Shown: piece after piece, positions 10,447 through 22,294 of the stretch | Layout: each line of letters starts with the position of its first letter | Position numbering within the stretch: position 1 is the stretch's first letter | Notes under the pieces: generated by a model | Told to the model about the DNA's origin: nothing | What the model saw: only the letters and a program-made list of their open reading frames with translations | Database searches by the model: none | Origin: Sclerotiophoma versabilis | Lineage: Eukaryota > Ascomycota > Dothideomycetes > Pleosporales > Didymellaceae | Direction: 5' to 3' | NCBI GenBank assembly: GCA_012274445.1 | Contig: JAAROD010000093.1 | Location: 1,178,001-1,242,000, forward strand | Length of the DNA: 64,000 bases | Program-made: the position numbers and the translations under genes

Positions 10447-11384
10447 ATGGCTGTTACATTCCGCACATTCTACTCTTCTCCTCTTGAACTGCGTATGCAA
10501 ACATCGAAGATGACCCTCGATCCGCGCACAGCCAAGATCCGCATCAGGCCAAGAGATATTCGCATCATTCCGAAGGGAATGGTTGTTGAACTCCTCCACG
10601 CCCCTACACGGCCCGCTACAGACGTGTTGGAAAGCCCGGCATTAAGGACTGACAAGCGCGAGTTGTCTGCCGTGGCTCATAGTCTAAACGCAGGGTCGGT
10701 GTATGTTACGCTGGATCTAGAGATCGACATGGTTTCCATCGGCTTGGAAACGGGCTTCGAGTATCGGGAATCGGTTGCCGCGCGAATCAAGTGGCTAAAG
10801 TTGGAGGACGACGTTGAATGTGTTTCGCTCTGGAATTGGTTACCCCAGCTTGTTTGCGAATGTAAAAGAGTTGCGTCGTCTGCAAGGAGGGTATAAGGGC
10901 GTGTTGGGGCGCAATGGAAGATCCACACTGGCACCGTGGGGTCGACAATCGGACACTCATCGATCATGTGGATCAGGCTTGAGGAAAGGATGATGAGGGC
11001 CGTTTAAGCGGAAGGTGAGGTTGACCGGGAGACTGAGAAGGCACGCGGCCCAAAGCTTTCCTACAGGGTTGGTCAAAGGAACGGCAGCGCCCCTTGATCT
11101 TGAAGGGTATTGCGAGTGTTCTAGTTGCGATTATGGAAGGTGCTTTGCTAGGGACAACGATACCTCTCATTGCTGAACTGGAGATGTGGGATCCTAAGGT
11201 AAAGAGGACGACGCTTGAGAAATTTCAGAGCTTCGCTGTAAGACGCGGTGATGAAAGCTTGAGGGACACAGAGGTAGACACTCTCCATGCTTCAGTAGTT
11301 TTAAGGCACTGGGAGACAACACTAATGAGGTTTGAGTTGAAGGCCACTAATAATTTGCGAAAAGACAAAGGTGCAATGCAATGA
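10447..11384 (+). pseudogene. Probable decayed protein-coding gene
   Basis: An open frame from 10447 to 10896 reads through a plausible protein stretch (L-D-L-E-I-D-M-V-S, then L-W-N-W-L-P-Q-L) and then loses sense. If one base is skipped near 10856, the next frame continues as F-A-N-V-K-E-L-R-R-L, a pattern common in F-box or leucine-rich fungal proteins. A further open stretch, 11094-11384, lies in a third frame. No splice sites join these pieces cleanly. I read this as a broken gene, perhaps F-box-like, but the family is not certain. Confidence 0.35.
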
Positions 11385-11550
11385 ATGAAAATTGCTGAGA
11401 TGCGGTAAAGCTATCCCCGTAATGCTCTCTAACCTCTAAACCTCGCTAAATTCGGTATGCATATACGATCGGCGTGTATCTCTGCAGTCGCAAGCCAAGT
11501 GAAGGCTGAGAAGGAATGCGGGCGCGGCAGATTGTCGTCGGTAGACGCGT

Positions 11551-11920
11551 TCAGATATATTGAATCTCGCAAAGTTCGAGCGTCTCCTACGCGCCGTCAG
11601 CATATACCCAATTTATTGAGGGTGGACATATGTGAGCATCCTTACTTCGTCAAGCGAGGAGGGTGCCTGAAGGTACCATCTGTTGAACTTATACTGTGAA
11701 TTGTCAGCATCCTGCCTCACACACTGGAAATGACGCTGTATACCTTGAGATCGTAGTTGCCTAAGCCGAATCTCTCCCTGCAAATCTTGAGCAGCTTTTC
11801 GTCGTCGATGTACCGGTCTTCGATGATCTGGAGTGATGGGCACTGCGAAGCTACACTTGTGTCTGACGTGGGCGGCTTGATGGGCAGCATTATGCTGGCT
11901 GACATAACTGCGGCAGCCAT
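11551..11920 (-). CDS. Small three-exon protein of unknown function (86 aa)
   Basis: Exons 11920-11744, 11693-11646 and 11586-11551 join in frame. The introns are 50 and 59 nt with GTATAC and GTAAGG donors and GCTGAC branch sequences before TCACAG and CGTAG acceptors. The product has a hydrophobic/Ala N-terminus and a C-terminal half rich in charged and aromatic residues (K-I-C-R-E-R-F-G, then Y-K-F-N-R-W-Y-L). The good splice signals, including a 48-nt middle exon that keeps frame, argue that it is real. I do not recognise a domain. It may have been missed in automatic annotation because no exon exceeds 180 nt. Confidence 0.6.
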
Positions 11921-12918
11921 GTTAGAAAGTGTGGTGCAATATCTCAGCTGTGTTGTAAGTCGGAGTGGAAGGGTTAGATGGTGTGGTGGGAGTGCTTCAT
12001 TGAAAGTACCGCTGTCCCCGCACAGCTGCCTGCAGGTTGGGCGTGCAGAGGATGACGATTGTGACATGTAGACAGTGAATAAGAGGCAGTGGCGAGAAAG
12101 CCTGAGGGGAGCCTGTGAGAGCTACATGCCTAGTCAAACACCACGTTGCTGGGTGGCTTAGGCTATGCATCTCAAATGCAGGCAGTTGAGCCTACAATCT
12201 GCCTTATCCATCCGAAGCTAGACCAAAGGCAATGCTGCTGACTTGTATGAAGCGAGGAGTTGGGTATAGCGATGGGGAGAAGACCCTTGGTACCAGACCG
12301 TGAGCTGATCATGCTATTATCGAGTGACTAAACAGCTATGAGAAGTGCTGTCCTGAATGTGTTGTACCCTGGCTGTTGATAGGTGTCCGACAATATTGCC
12401 GGGGAACTTAGGGTCTGATACGCTAGAAGATCCTATGCAGCGGAGTGGGAGTGTGTGTTGGCGATGCATGACGAATGCCAGCTCGTGATTTGTCTGTGTC
12501 TCAACCAGGCGCAGTGGTTTGATTTGCCTGCAGTGAGAACGCCTACAGTGAGTCAAGAGCTGATCGAGGCGAACTCGCTTCACTCTCGGATGTTATCGAG
12601 CCAGACTTTGGGGCGTTCAGCTTGTTTGTGGTGAGGTTGCTGCGGGACAAATGTAGCTACCCGATGATATCGGTATCCGCGCTAAGCGACTCAATCAAGC
12701 TAGCACCTGACTGCCAAACCACCTCAGCCTTGCTCCTTCTACGCCTGACACACATCTGTATCCTCAGACGATCTCAAAATTCGCAGCCTTACTTGGGCAC
12801 AGGTATCTGATGACTTTTTACAGCGCCGCATCTTTGCTCAGAGGGCTTTACCTACATCCCACAAGAGCCGGATGAAGACCGCCACCTTACTCGAGATAGG
12901 TCTCACCACACCTAGATT
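11921..12918. other. Intergenic, about 1 kb
   Basis: Between divergent small-protein and CorA-like genes, so it presumably carries both promoters. I find no additional gene or RNA in it. Confidence 0.5.
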
Positions 12919-14899
12919 ATGGAAGCATCTCGGTATTTCGAACGTACCTTGTTCTATGATCGGAGTCCCGACGTGGATGATTTTTACGAGAGCTCTGCAA
13001 ACCAGATTTTCGAGACAGATCTCTCGAAAGTCCAGATCGAAGTTCGCATCCAGTCTTGTAGCGATGATGCCCAAGGCAAGATGGAGATGTTTGGGGTCAA
13101 GCTGGGCAAAGACCAAGAGCACAATAGCCTGGAAACCCAGAAGATAGCAGGCGTCGAGGCTTGGTCTAAGGATCTCACCAAACTGGATTCTGTCGGACTC
13201 GTGACTACGGACAAAAGTCATCTTGTGGTCAGCGAGAGGGAAGTGGGCTCGGATCTCGAGTACAACAGAAGTGTCGATAAAGATGACGAAGATTGCTCTG
13301 ATGCCAGTTACGCATCTAGCACCGCTCTTCCGGATGCGATGGACCAGCGGCAAGGAGAGTCCGGACCGCCCCTTTACCCGGGGCTGCCAAAGCTTGCAGT
13401 TGACCAAGTCGCCCCTGCCGATATCAAGAGATTTGTCATGGAAACAAAGAACGACTTTCGTGTCTTTTACCTTCGACAAAGACATTCTTTCAGTCGTCTC
13501 CAGATCACCAAAGACGTTTTCGAGTTATTGCTGAAGGCATGCCACGTTTTTCCACGGTTCAATGAGTATGTGATCGGATTCGGCAACAAGAGTAACGAGA
13601 ATGAAGTAGGACCTCCACCTCTCCGGTATCGATCCATCCGTACCACTTCAGATGACACATGGCGCGGCTTTGGTATGTTGTGATGATACGCCTCGTGGGA
13701 TTTGTCGCTGACCGATCGAAGAGTGCTCCTACATCCTAAGATACGTCGAGAAGACTAACCGTCCCGGCGGCAGGAAGCCTTGGTCCCTACGTCAATTTGC
13801 TGTCTACCATCGTTTCAAGCCTGCCGCAGGTGGTCGATGCTCCACCTGGATCTTGATTGGAGCGTCAAAGCGAACTGAAGTGCGCCTTGACCGATACACC
13901 CGAAGTGTTGACGATGTATTCCAAGCGAATCCGTTCGAGCTGCACGCCATTTTCCTTGATACTGCGATAGCAAATTGGAGGCCATACCTCGCTTATCTAA
14001 CGCGATTAGTACAAGAGCAGGTAACTATGTTGTTCCAAAATCTTGACCTAGAGCTAATCAGCGTCAGTCTGGAAGAAGCTCTGGAGTCACTGTCGGCGGC
14101 GCGAATATCAACGAAGACCTGGTCACAATCGAAGTCGAGGATCATCAGCAATTAAAACAGATCGAAGATGACGTGGCTGACCTTTTACTCTGTCTCGACT
14201 CCACAATGGATACACTTACAACGTTCATGACCATGTATAAGGACTTTCTGCAGCAACAAGGTGCTCTTGTAGGCCTCTCACATGATGCCGATGTTATAGG
14301 GGTTGCGTTCGAAACAAAAGCCAAAGAGATATCTTACACTCGTAAGAAGGCCGAGAATCTGCTCTCCAAGATACAGAACACAAGAACACTCGTAAGTAAT
14401 CATGTTGCAACTTAACTTCGCAAAGCTGAATAGAAGTTGGCAGGTTTCATCTTTGTTAGAGAGACAGAGCGGTCACAACATCAACCAGCAGATAGAAGCG
14501 CTCCAGAAACTCGAAAAACAGGGGCAAGATGAAAATGCCATCATGAGAACACTTGCTGAGAAGAACGTCCAGGACTCCTCAAGCATGAGGATCCTCACTA
14601 TCATCACAATGGTTTACTTACCCTGCACGATCGTCTCGAATTTCTATTCTACGCAGTTCGTCAATCAGGTCGAATCTGACACCGGCCGAACAACACTGGA
14701 GTACACTCAGAACGCCTGGCTTTTCTTCGCGATATCCATACCACTCACGATCTTCACGATATTTGTTTGGTTCCTTTGGGTCAATTCAAGCAGGATACTA
14801 CAACTCATTGTCCGCAGTAACGAGAAGGAGGGTCGGAACTTATTTCAGCCGACACAGATATTCGGGACGAGACGATCTTTCGATAAGCTGCCACGATGA
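12919..14899 (+). CDS. CorA-like membrane protein
   Basis: Exons 12919-13672, 13722-14020, 14068-14391 and 14444-14899 give 610 residues. The three introns are 47-52 nt. The large soluble N-terminal part and a helical stretch (about residues 380-505, with Q-Q-I-E-A-L-Q-K-L-E and similar) precede two membrane segments at about 507-525 and 550-572, the layout of CorA-superfamily Mg2+ channels. The G-M-N signature expected after the first segment is replaced by Y-S-T-Q-F. This is common in the expanded fungal CorA-like family, whose transport function is mostly unproven. I therefore call the fold but not the substrate. Residues 100-160 are an acidic, probably disordered insertion. Confidence 0.8.
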
Positions 14900-15863
14900 C
14901 GCACATTCGAATACGCATGTGTATCTCATTAAGGCTGAACTCGAGACGCGCAGCAGTACAAATGGTCTCCAATAGCCTGTGGCAATTATCCTGCCCGATT
15001 CGTGGCGTTAAATTAAGATCATGCAAGCCATGTCTTGACGTGCATGTGTTTCCCTGCATCCAAGCGTCTGCCTACCAAGGCTTTTGGCATTAAATGGACT
15101 GGCCGATATCATTCACAAAGCCACATCCAACTTTGTTATCGGCCGGTCTCTCTGCTTCTCCGGCCACGGTCCGCTCTTGCATGCTCGACAGCCGGTGTGC
15201 CTAGCCCGCTTCCACCACCCGCCCCGTGCCGGGCAGAAGCGAACCGCAGCCCGGACTACCGCAACCCATCATCAGCACGCGCAACCCCACACTTCACTTC
15301 TCAGCCCTGTATGTTTACACAGCCGCGTTCGCTCAAAATGTTTCACCGGACCTCTTGGACCATGTCGTCGATGGTAAGCGACCATTGGACTGGTGTCTTC
15401 GACTGGCTGCTCTGCGTAAGTCGAAGCCCACCTTCATGAGGTCCTTCAGTAGATGCTGACAAGTGTGATCAATGATTGGGTATCATGACTTCGGGCGCTG
15501 GGTTGCGCATTATGACTGCGCTGTGTGGAGGCGCACGCCCATTTAGATCAGCTTTTATGGACGTTTGCCTCGTTGCCTTCTTTATCAATCAAACATATAT
15601 AGGCCTAGCGAGCGCCAAATCGCTATGTCTTGCACTTGAACTTGGAGCTTTCTCTTATCTTCATCTCTGGCCCCCGGATGAGCTGGTCACGATCCCGATC
15701 GACCAATCAATCACGTGCACCGCAGATGTACCTCTGAAGTACATCTCTACCGATGTGACGACGTCAACTTATCTTCATGAAACGGGCGAGGAAGTCGCTG
15801 TCTCCCAGGCACTAGTCATCTTGCCTTCCAGTAATCATAGCGCACCGGAACATAGTCGTCAAG
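14900..15863. other. Intergenic, about 960 bp
   Basis: Upstream region of the kinase gene. Short open frames overlap one another without splice logic. A GC-rich stretch at about 15160-15250 gives no recognisable protein. Confidence 0.5.
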
Positions 15864-17542
15864 ATGACAATACCACTCACAAAAACCTCCGAAGTCCTCG
15901 AGTACATCGACCGTAAGATACACAAGACCAAGTTCAGGGGCGAGACGCAAAAGTTCCTGCCTAAATCTGCCTTGGATTTCGTGACTTGCAACGAGACCAT
16001 TCGCCATGTCATCGCTGAGCAAAACGACGGGTGGCTAACTCCACAGGAGCAGGAGGAGTTAGTACAAGTGGTATGTCACAAAGGCCGCAAGATGTTCGCT
16101 ACATGTATCTTCGGAGAGCTAGACATTAGGTGTCTAAGGGCCTTGCTTAACCATGGACTTGATGATAGCAAGTTCCCTTTTACAATCGAAGACTGCCCTG
16201 CCCAGAACAATGAACGCAAGTTTCGCAACTCGTTCATCGAAAACCAGGTCATCTTTGGAGCTACCTTCTTCAAGCTGGATTCGGAGCAGAGCCTTGATAA
16301 CGACATGCCGAAGCCTATTGACTACGATGAGAGTAAAGTACTCGGCAGAGGCGCCTTTGGCGAAGTAGTCCAAGTTCAGATACCCGAGAGCCAACGCAAC
16401 TTCTCGAGTGTAAGTACCTTTTCCTGAAGCCGAGCCTAGCCCTACTGACTGGATTTTAGGGTGCCAACAGAAAAGGCTACTTTGCAATGAAGATCACGCA
16501 GCACAAAGGAACCCGAGAAGAGCCGTTTCACCGGGCAATGGCAGAACTCCATCACCCCCATCTCGTCAAGTGTCTTTCAAGCTTCATATACAGCTCCAAA
16601 TACTACATGATATACGAGAAAGCCGATTGTAACGTGGAGGAATTCATGGCACATAATTTCAATCCTTCCAGTCTTCCCAATCTGACCCTGAGGGACTTCG
16701 CACAGCAGTTATTCGGGCTTGCTGACGGCCTCTCCTTCGTACATAATCAAGGCCGATCTGAGTCCGACCGCAGCAGCAGCTTGCTCAGCGTACCTGGAGG
16801 CGGATCAGATAGAACGGGGTACTTCCACGATATCAAGCCTGAGAATTTGCTCATGTTCATCTATGATAAGGATGGGGAAAAGACCTACTGGATCAGATTG
16901 TCAGATTTCTCTTGCGCCAAAGTGGTCGAGCTTGTTGCATCTGTAAGTGGACAACATAGACACAGCTGGCGCAGCACGAGCAAATCAGGCACTCCGATTT
17001 ATCGAGCCCCTGAGACCTCCAAGACTGGCGAAACTTCAAGACCCTACGATCTGTGGTCGCTTGGATGTGTCTATTTGGAGCTTCTGGTGTGGTTCTTGGA
17101 CGGCTACGAAGCGCTACGTCAGTTTCGTAAGTCGCGCGAAGGACTCGTTGGTCCAAACGGTCGAGAAGACGAAGGCTTCTACTTCACACGAGACTACGAC
17201 CAAGAGAATGCGCACTACGACGTTCGGCCAGCCGTGACGGAGAAGATGGAGGATATGTCAAGGCGATGCAAGGGATCACTTAAAGACATCGCTGACGTTA
17301 TTCCTCAGCTCTTGCAGATTGCTCCAGACCGCAGACCAACCGCCAGCGAACTGGTGAAGTCACTGAAGCACATCGATTCAGGTACAAGGCCACCAGCTGA
17401 GATCGGCCCGTTACAACACAGCAACAACAACAACCACACCCCTTCTGTGTCGTCCCTTCCAACCTACAGCTCTGACTCGGATTCTGACTTTGGCGGTCTG
17501 ATCAAAGTGCAACGGCCAACCAATGAACGATCAGCTCCCTAA
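15864..17542 (+). CDS. Protein kinase with altered DFG motif
   Basis: Exons 15864-16409 and 16460-17542 (GTAAGT donor, TTTTAG acceptor) encode 542 residues. Residues 1-150 form a helical region seen in some filamentous-fungal kinases. The kinase domain follows: Gly loop G-R-G-A-F-G-E-V at 161-168, lysine K193 in F-A-M-K, catalytic loop H-D-I-K-P-E-N at 305-311, then D-F-S at 331-333 in place of D-F-G, and Y-R-A-P-E in the activation segment. D306, K308, N311 and D331 are all present, so activity is possible. A 25-residue Ser/Gly-rich insertion lies just before the catalytic loop. The C-terminus is disordered and Ser/Asn rich. I cannot assign the substrate or pathway. Confidence 0.85.
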
Positions 17543-17989
17543 TTTCCAACCTCCAACCTCTTGATGTTTTTTCATGTCTTGTTCTTTTGTTTTAGCGTAT
17601 GATGTTCGTGCATCTACTGGTTTTACGTTGGTCAGAGGCCAGAGGACGCTGGATGCACATTACATGCTGGCACTGTTGTAACATCCTGGGAATTGTACGG
17701 AGTTTCCTTCTTCATCGATCTGTTTTTGTGTACCTGAATCTTTTGATTTTGTTGCATTTTTCAATTGGTCGTTAAGGCGCTAAGAAAAGGCAGCAGAGCC
17801 TAATGCAAGAAAGGGCTGAGGATATCTCAAATCGGATACATACTTGCGCACGCTAGGGAGAGTACTTCACGACGCAACACAGCTGGAAGCTGAAAAGCAT
17901 GCGTTTGAAAGTGTCTGCGGCCAGGTACAAATTAAAGCTATTATGTTAATTATAATGCAACTTTTTATCAAGTCACCCATTGATTTCAA
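17543..17989. other. Intergenic between kinase and tRNA
   Basis: 3' flank of the kinase gene, T-rich at first, then AT-rich just before the tRNA. No gene seen. Confidence 0.55.
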
Positions 17990-18076
17990 GCATCGGTGGT
18001 TTAGTGGTAAAATTAGCCGTTGCCATCTTTCACAGGACAGTTTCGGCTAGCCCCGGGTTCGATTCCCGGCCGATGC
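17990..18076 (+). tRNA. tRNA-Gly (GCC) with a 17-nt intron
   Basis: The acceptor stem GCATCGG pairs perfectly with CCGATGC. The D arm contains TGGTTTAGTGGTAAAAT and the T arm CCGGGTTCGATTCCCGG. The anticodon stem AGCCG (18015-18019) pairs with CGGCT (18044-18048). The loop reads TT-GCC-A (anticodon at 18022-18024), then an intron at about 18026-18042 in the usual position after base 37. Internal A and B boxes match the pol III consensus. The downstream T-run at 18111-18117 could terminate transcription. Confidence 0.93.
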
Positions 18077-20260
18077 ATTTTGCAGTTTTAGTGTCGTTGT
18101 GGTCACATTGTTTTTTTGTTAGGAGGAGCGAGAGTTGTGGGATAGAGGCTCGCCAAAGTTTATTGTTTGACAAGCCGAGGTTGGAAACTGTGAACACCAA
18201 CTTTGACCTGGGGAACTTCTCTTCCTTTGGTCAGCATTGTAAGTCGACATGGGGTTGTTTTCTGTCCTGTGATTGTTGTGTCCTGGCGAAACTTCATGGC
18301 CTGGAGTGACCAGACAAAAAGATTCTCTTTGTGCACTCTCCACGGCCAATACGATTGCATGAATGGGGTGAAGGCCTCCTGGACTGTATGTTGAAGACGT
18401 CTCTTAGTACGCTACTCGAACACAATTGTCTCCCAATGCCGCCCTATCTTCACCCAATCCTCTATGTAGACCTACCCGAGCTCCTTTCGAGACGCAAGTT
18501 TTTTGTTCCGCTCGAACAGCAACCCGCTGACGACGGGAAATATCCCCAGCTCTGCCCCGTCCTACTCAAGATAATTCTTCGTTGTCCGCTCTGCCCTGGT
18601 GTACGAGTAAATATGTTAATCTGACAACGACAGTGCAACGAACTCGTACAGAAGGTACCTGCTCGGGGGTGACAGAGCTTCCCGCCGGGAGTTGGTGACC
18701 TTGCCGCACAGCTCACCAACAACCGCGTTGTTTGTATTCATGATCTCTATACTGTAATGGCCGGGTCCTCGTCCGGAGTTTCACCAGGCGTCTGCAGTGC
18801 GTCTGTGCAAGAGCTCTGAAAATCGGACCAACGAATACGAATATTTTCCTATGTACTCATAACATCTAAACTTCGAGGGAGCTCATCGGTCGGTGAGTTT
18901 CGTAAGCAATCCTCTTAACTGGCAATCGCCCTGTAAAGCTCGCAGTTCCCATCGACTTCCATTCTCGCTTGCAAATTCGGCACTTCCCATGGATCGATGT
19001 CTTGAGATTTTGTAGCCCGCACAGCCAATACACATCATTCATCGCCATCATTCAACACATCTCATCTTCGGTGTGGTCCTGTGTTGTGCAAAGCCGATCT
19101 GCCTACAGGTAGTTGACATCGAGCTCAGCGTCAATCCTCATAACTTGTTCAATCGCTTGGGGGATGTTCACCGCCACAATACCACCATCCTTCCTGAATG
19201 CTGCAATTGTGCTGCGAATGGCAGTCAGAAGTGACGCTCGTGTGTTTTATATATTCTAAACGTAGCTCGGAGCCATAAAGGGAACCTCTTTTGTTTCAAC
19301 AATGCACTAACGCGCAATTTCGATGAGTCGAAAGCCGTGCGACAGAGTCGCGCTGTTATTCACTTGGCAGTTGACAGTTGACAGTTGACAGTTGACATGC
19401 CTTGTAGTACGCTCACCAACTGTACATATTCGACATGTTTTCATCTCCAACCCTGAACCTTGAAGTCTATCTGCTGTAGTATGGCAAGATTGCTCGCGCT
19501 CAGAGCCAAGGAACAGCGAGACGGGAAAAAAGTGGGGGAAAGAGGTTTTGCGAAACGCAAGTGCTTCCTGAAACGGTAAGTAGCAGGTCATATGGGTTTC
19601 GAGTGAGAAGGCTTGCTCGATGGCCATGTCGGTGTAATAGTGGTGGTATAGTCTAAGGGACTGGAGGTATCGAGGTAAGAGGTCTGTGGCTCTTGCGATC
19701 TTTGATGTGGACGTTCATGGCAAATGCTATGGTCTGCTCGTCAGTGTGCTTACCTGAGCTTCATGATATTAGAGAAGGAGCCTGTCATCGAGACCTGACA
19801 GGTGACTAAAGAATCATATACCATCATAGACGTTGACTATTTCATGACAGCCCAGTGATGTTGCAAGACTCGTGCTCGGAGTGACAAAGAACTCTAAGCT
19901 GTATCGCCATTTGTCTGTGCGCGCTGAAACTAACGTATCATTGTCAGCAAACATCGACGAATTTTAGTCGCCTGACCGGGGACGGTGAACGTGTGTCTAG
20001 AGTGATTCACGAAGCGAGTCGTGGAATGTCATTGTGAAGTGTAGATACACACACATGGCGCATGGAGCACCTTCTAGCTTCCCCACCGCTGCGTTCTAGC
20101 CCCTTCCCCGCCGCGCACCAATCACGGCTCTGCAAACAGCGCTGCTTTTAACGTCTTCCGTCGACGCTTGCTCTCTTGACCCTCGATTTCCACCGCCGCG
20201 CCACGATCCCGGCATCCAAGACACCAGATTTCGCAGCTCCCAGAGAGAAAAGTTGACAAG
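18077..20260. other. Intergenic, about 2.2 kb
   Basis: No gene I can support. It contains a short heptamer repeat at 19368 and many unconnected short open frames. The last 150 bases are the promoter of the SERF-like gene. Confidence 0.5.
19368..19395. repeat. Four CAGTTGA heptamers in tandem
   Basis: Four perfect head-to-tail copies of CAGTTGA in non-coding DNA. Confidence 0.9.
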
Positions 20261-20701
20261 ATGGCTCGTGGTAACCAGCGCGACAAGGCTAGGGAGAAGA
20301 ATATGAAGGAGCAGGCTGGTAAGGTGAGTCAGTCTCAGCCTTCTCTGGCAAACATGTGCTGACAGCATGGATAGAAAAAAGGAAACACGGTACGCAGCAC
20401 CCTGCCTTTTTCAAATTTCCCATTCGCGCGTGGCCGATCTTGAAATGTGTGAAATTTGTTTTAAGCGTGGCTGACTCTTATAGATGTCCGGCTCTGAGCA
20501 ACAAAAGGCCAAGGAAAACGCCGCTGCCATCATGCGCGCCAAGCAGGCTGCAGGTACGTCTATTGAATAACATCAATCTCTTCTGTCTCGTTCTAGCCGA
20601 CCTCGCTGCGCTGGCAGCAGAGGTATGTGTGTCTCTTGTGGGCAGTGCTAATCCGCCGCGCAGCCGAAGCGAAGAAGGCCGAAGCGGGCGCCAACAAATA
20701 G
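20261..20701 (+). CDS. SERF/4F5-family small protein
   Basis: Four exons (20261-20323, 20375-20389, 20484-20553, 20664-20701) give 61 residues starting M-A-R-G-N-Q-R-D-K-A-R. That N-terminus, the K-K-G-N-T and the Q-Q-K-A-K-E-N-A-A block, and the Ala/Lys tail are the hallmarks of 4F5/SERF proteins. These are tiny charged proteins that bind RNA and acidic partners and modify protein aggregation in animals; the fungal role is little known. The second exon is only 15 nt (K-K-G-N-T). The third intron is 110 nt and contains a possible extra mini-exon at about 20597-20622 (CTAG acceptor, GTATGT donor); using it would shift the reading frame and replace the normal tail. Confidence 0.85.
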
Positions 20702-21441
20702 ATGCCTGAGGCACGAGCGAGCGGCGACCGCTCACGACCGCAGTGCGTATGAGTGGTGGGCGGACGCGACCGAACAGGGCGGGCATCAAACGGAGTTATG
20801 AGTGGTTGCCGTAATTGCAATAAGTTTTTGGGCGGTTGTTGGCTACTTATGACATTAACAATCGACGAATTTGCGGCCTTGTTTGCTGTGATGCATCTGC
20901 CCACTTGCGCCAAAACCCTCTGGGCGATGCATTCGACTTTACTGACCAGCAAAACATCAAAACTCGATTGCGCCAGCACTGCAAGGCATGCGTCGTAGGC
21001 AGTAACACCTCAGGGTATCCTTAAACACAAGATGGCATCCACAGCAGTCGTGACCAACTCGTGCCAACATAGTTCTAATGGGAATGTTATCGATTGGCGT
21101 CAAAAGGTACGCTGGCTTGCAAAGATTCAACACTCGATCATGCCAGCCTTTGGTTTTTGGAACGCAAAAATCGTAAGAGGCAGTGCATCCGAAAGATCAA
21201 GAATTGAGTCGATCTCTTGGATTCGTTACTGATTCTAAACAAATGAACCACATCTTCAAATGCGGATCACGGTATAATGCGAACGCCCTCGTTCATCAGA
21301 AGTGGTATAAATAATCGACGTGGCATCGCAGAAGCCAGTCTGAACGTGCCGAAGCCATAATAGAAGTCTCTCATTCCTTCACCAAACCCATCAATTAGTG
21401 CGACCTTCCCTTTAGTATATCCTTCATCTTCCTCTTCGATT
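20702..21441. other. Intergenic, convergent
   Basis: Spacer between the SERF-like and cupredoxin genes. No further gene seen. Confidence 0.5.
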
Positions 21442-22294
21442 CTATGCGATCATCCCGGCAAATCCACCAAAGTTGTTGATCGCCGCACTCGCAGGGAAAG
21501 AGTTCATGCCGCACAAACAGCTGCACGTGCAAGTCTGACCCGCACCATCCGTTCCTTGGCCTGCAATAACAGTCGCGGTGGCCAGCGCACCGCTTCCCGA
21601 CGCCGTAGCAATAGCACCGCCACCAGCCTGGACCGTGACGGTGGTGGGAGCGGCGGCGGCCGCAGGGTCGACAGATTGGATGGCCGAGTCCTTGAGCGTG
21701 GTGCCGTTGGTTTTGATGGCGAGTTGCTTGAATTGCGCCATTGTCTTGTCGCCTTCGAATTTGGCGTTGATGCTAAATACCATGCCTTTGCCGCAGTGTT
21801 CGCCTTGAGCTTGTTTGCAGTACATCCCTATCATTTTATCAGCCAAGCCCCTGTCACCTCCAGGTACACGTAATAATAGACTCACATATCGCGTCAGTAG
21901 TGTCGACGGTCATATTCCAAGTCACGCCGGGCTTGCCCTCGGGGTTGGGCATGAAGCCCGAGTCCTTGCCGCCTTCCATGGCTTTGCAGGGCTCGGCAAA
22001 AGTGGACTGCGTGGCTGTGTGGTTCTTCTGCATGAACTGAAATTCGACAACATCGCCTACGTTGGCGGTGATGGATTCTGGCGTGTATCCGAGAATAGGA
22101 GCCATGCCGGTTTCGACAGGTTTCAATCCACCAACAACCACCTGGTTCTGTTAGACGGGGCGTGATAAGCCATAATCAGAAAGGCTTACGGTATGTGTAG
22201 CTGGTCCGCTTGCAGCTGCTGGCGCAAGACTCATGACCTGCATCTGGGCAGCGGCCAGACCGGCGACAATAGGTAGTGCGTTGATGTACTTCAT
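21442..22294 (-). CDS. Secreted cupredoxin (blue-copper-like) protein
   Basis: Exons 22294-22190, 22147-21886 and 21827-21442 give 250 residues. A signal peptide occupies about residues 1-16. The cupredoxin domain spans about 37-165: V-G-D-V-V-E-F, then K-N-H-T-A-T-Q with H78, and W-M-Y-C-K-Q..H-C-G-K-G-M, giving the expected copper ligands H78, C126, H133 and M138. The ligand block is complete only after the 58-nt intron is removed. An Ala/Gly/Thr-rich linker and a Cys cluster (C-T-C-S-C-L-C) near the C-terminus follow. Such proteins are common in fungal secretomes; no enzyme activity is established. The short hydrophobic C-terminal end could be a GPI signal. Confidence 0.87.
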
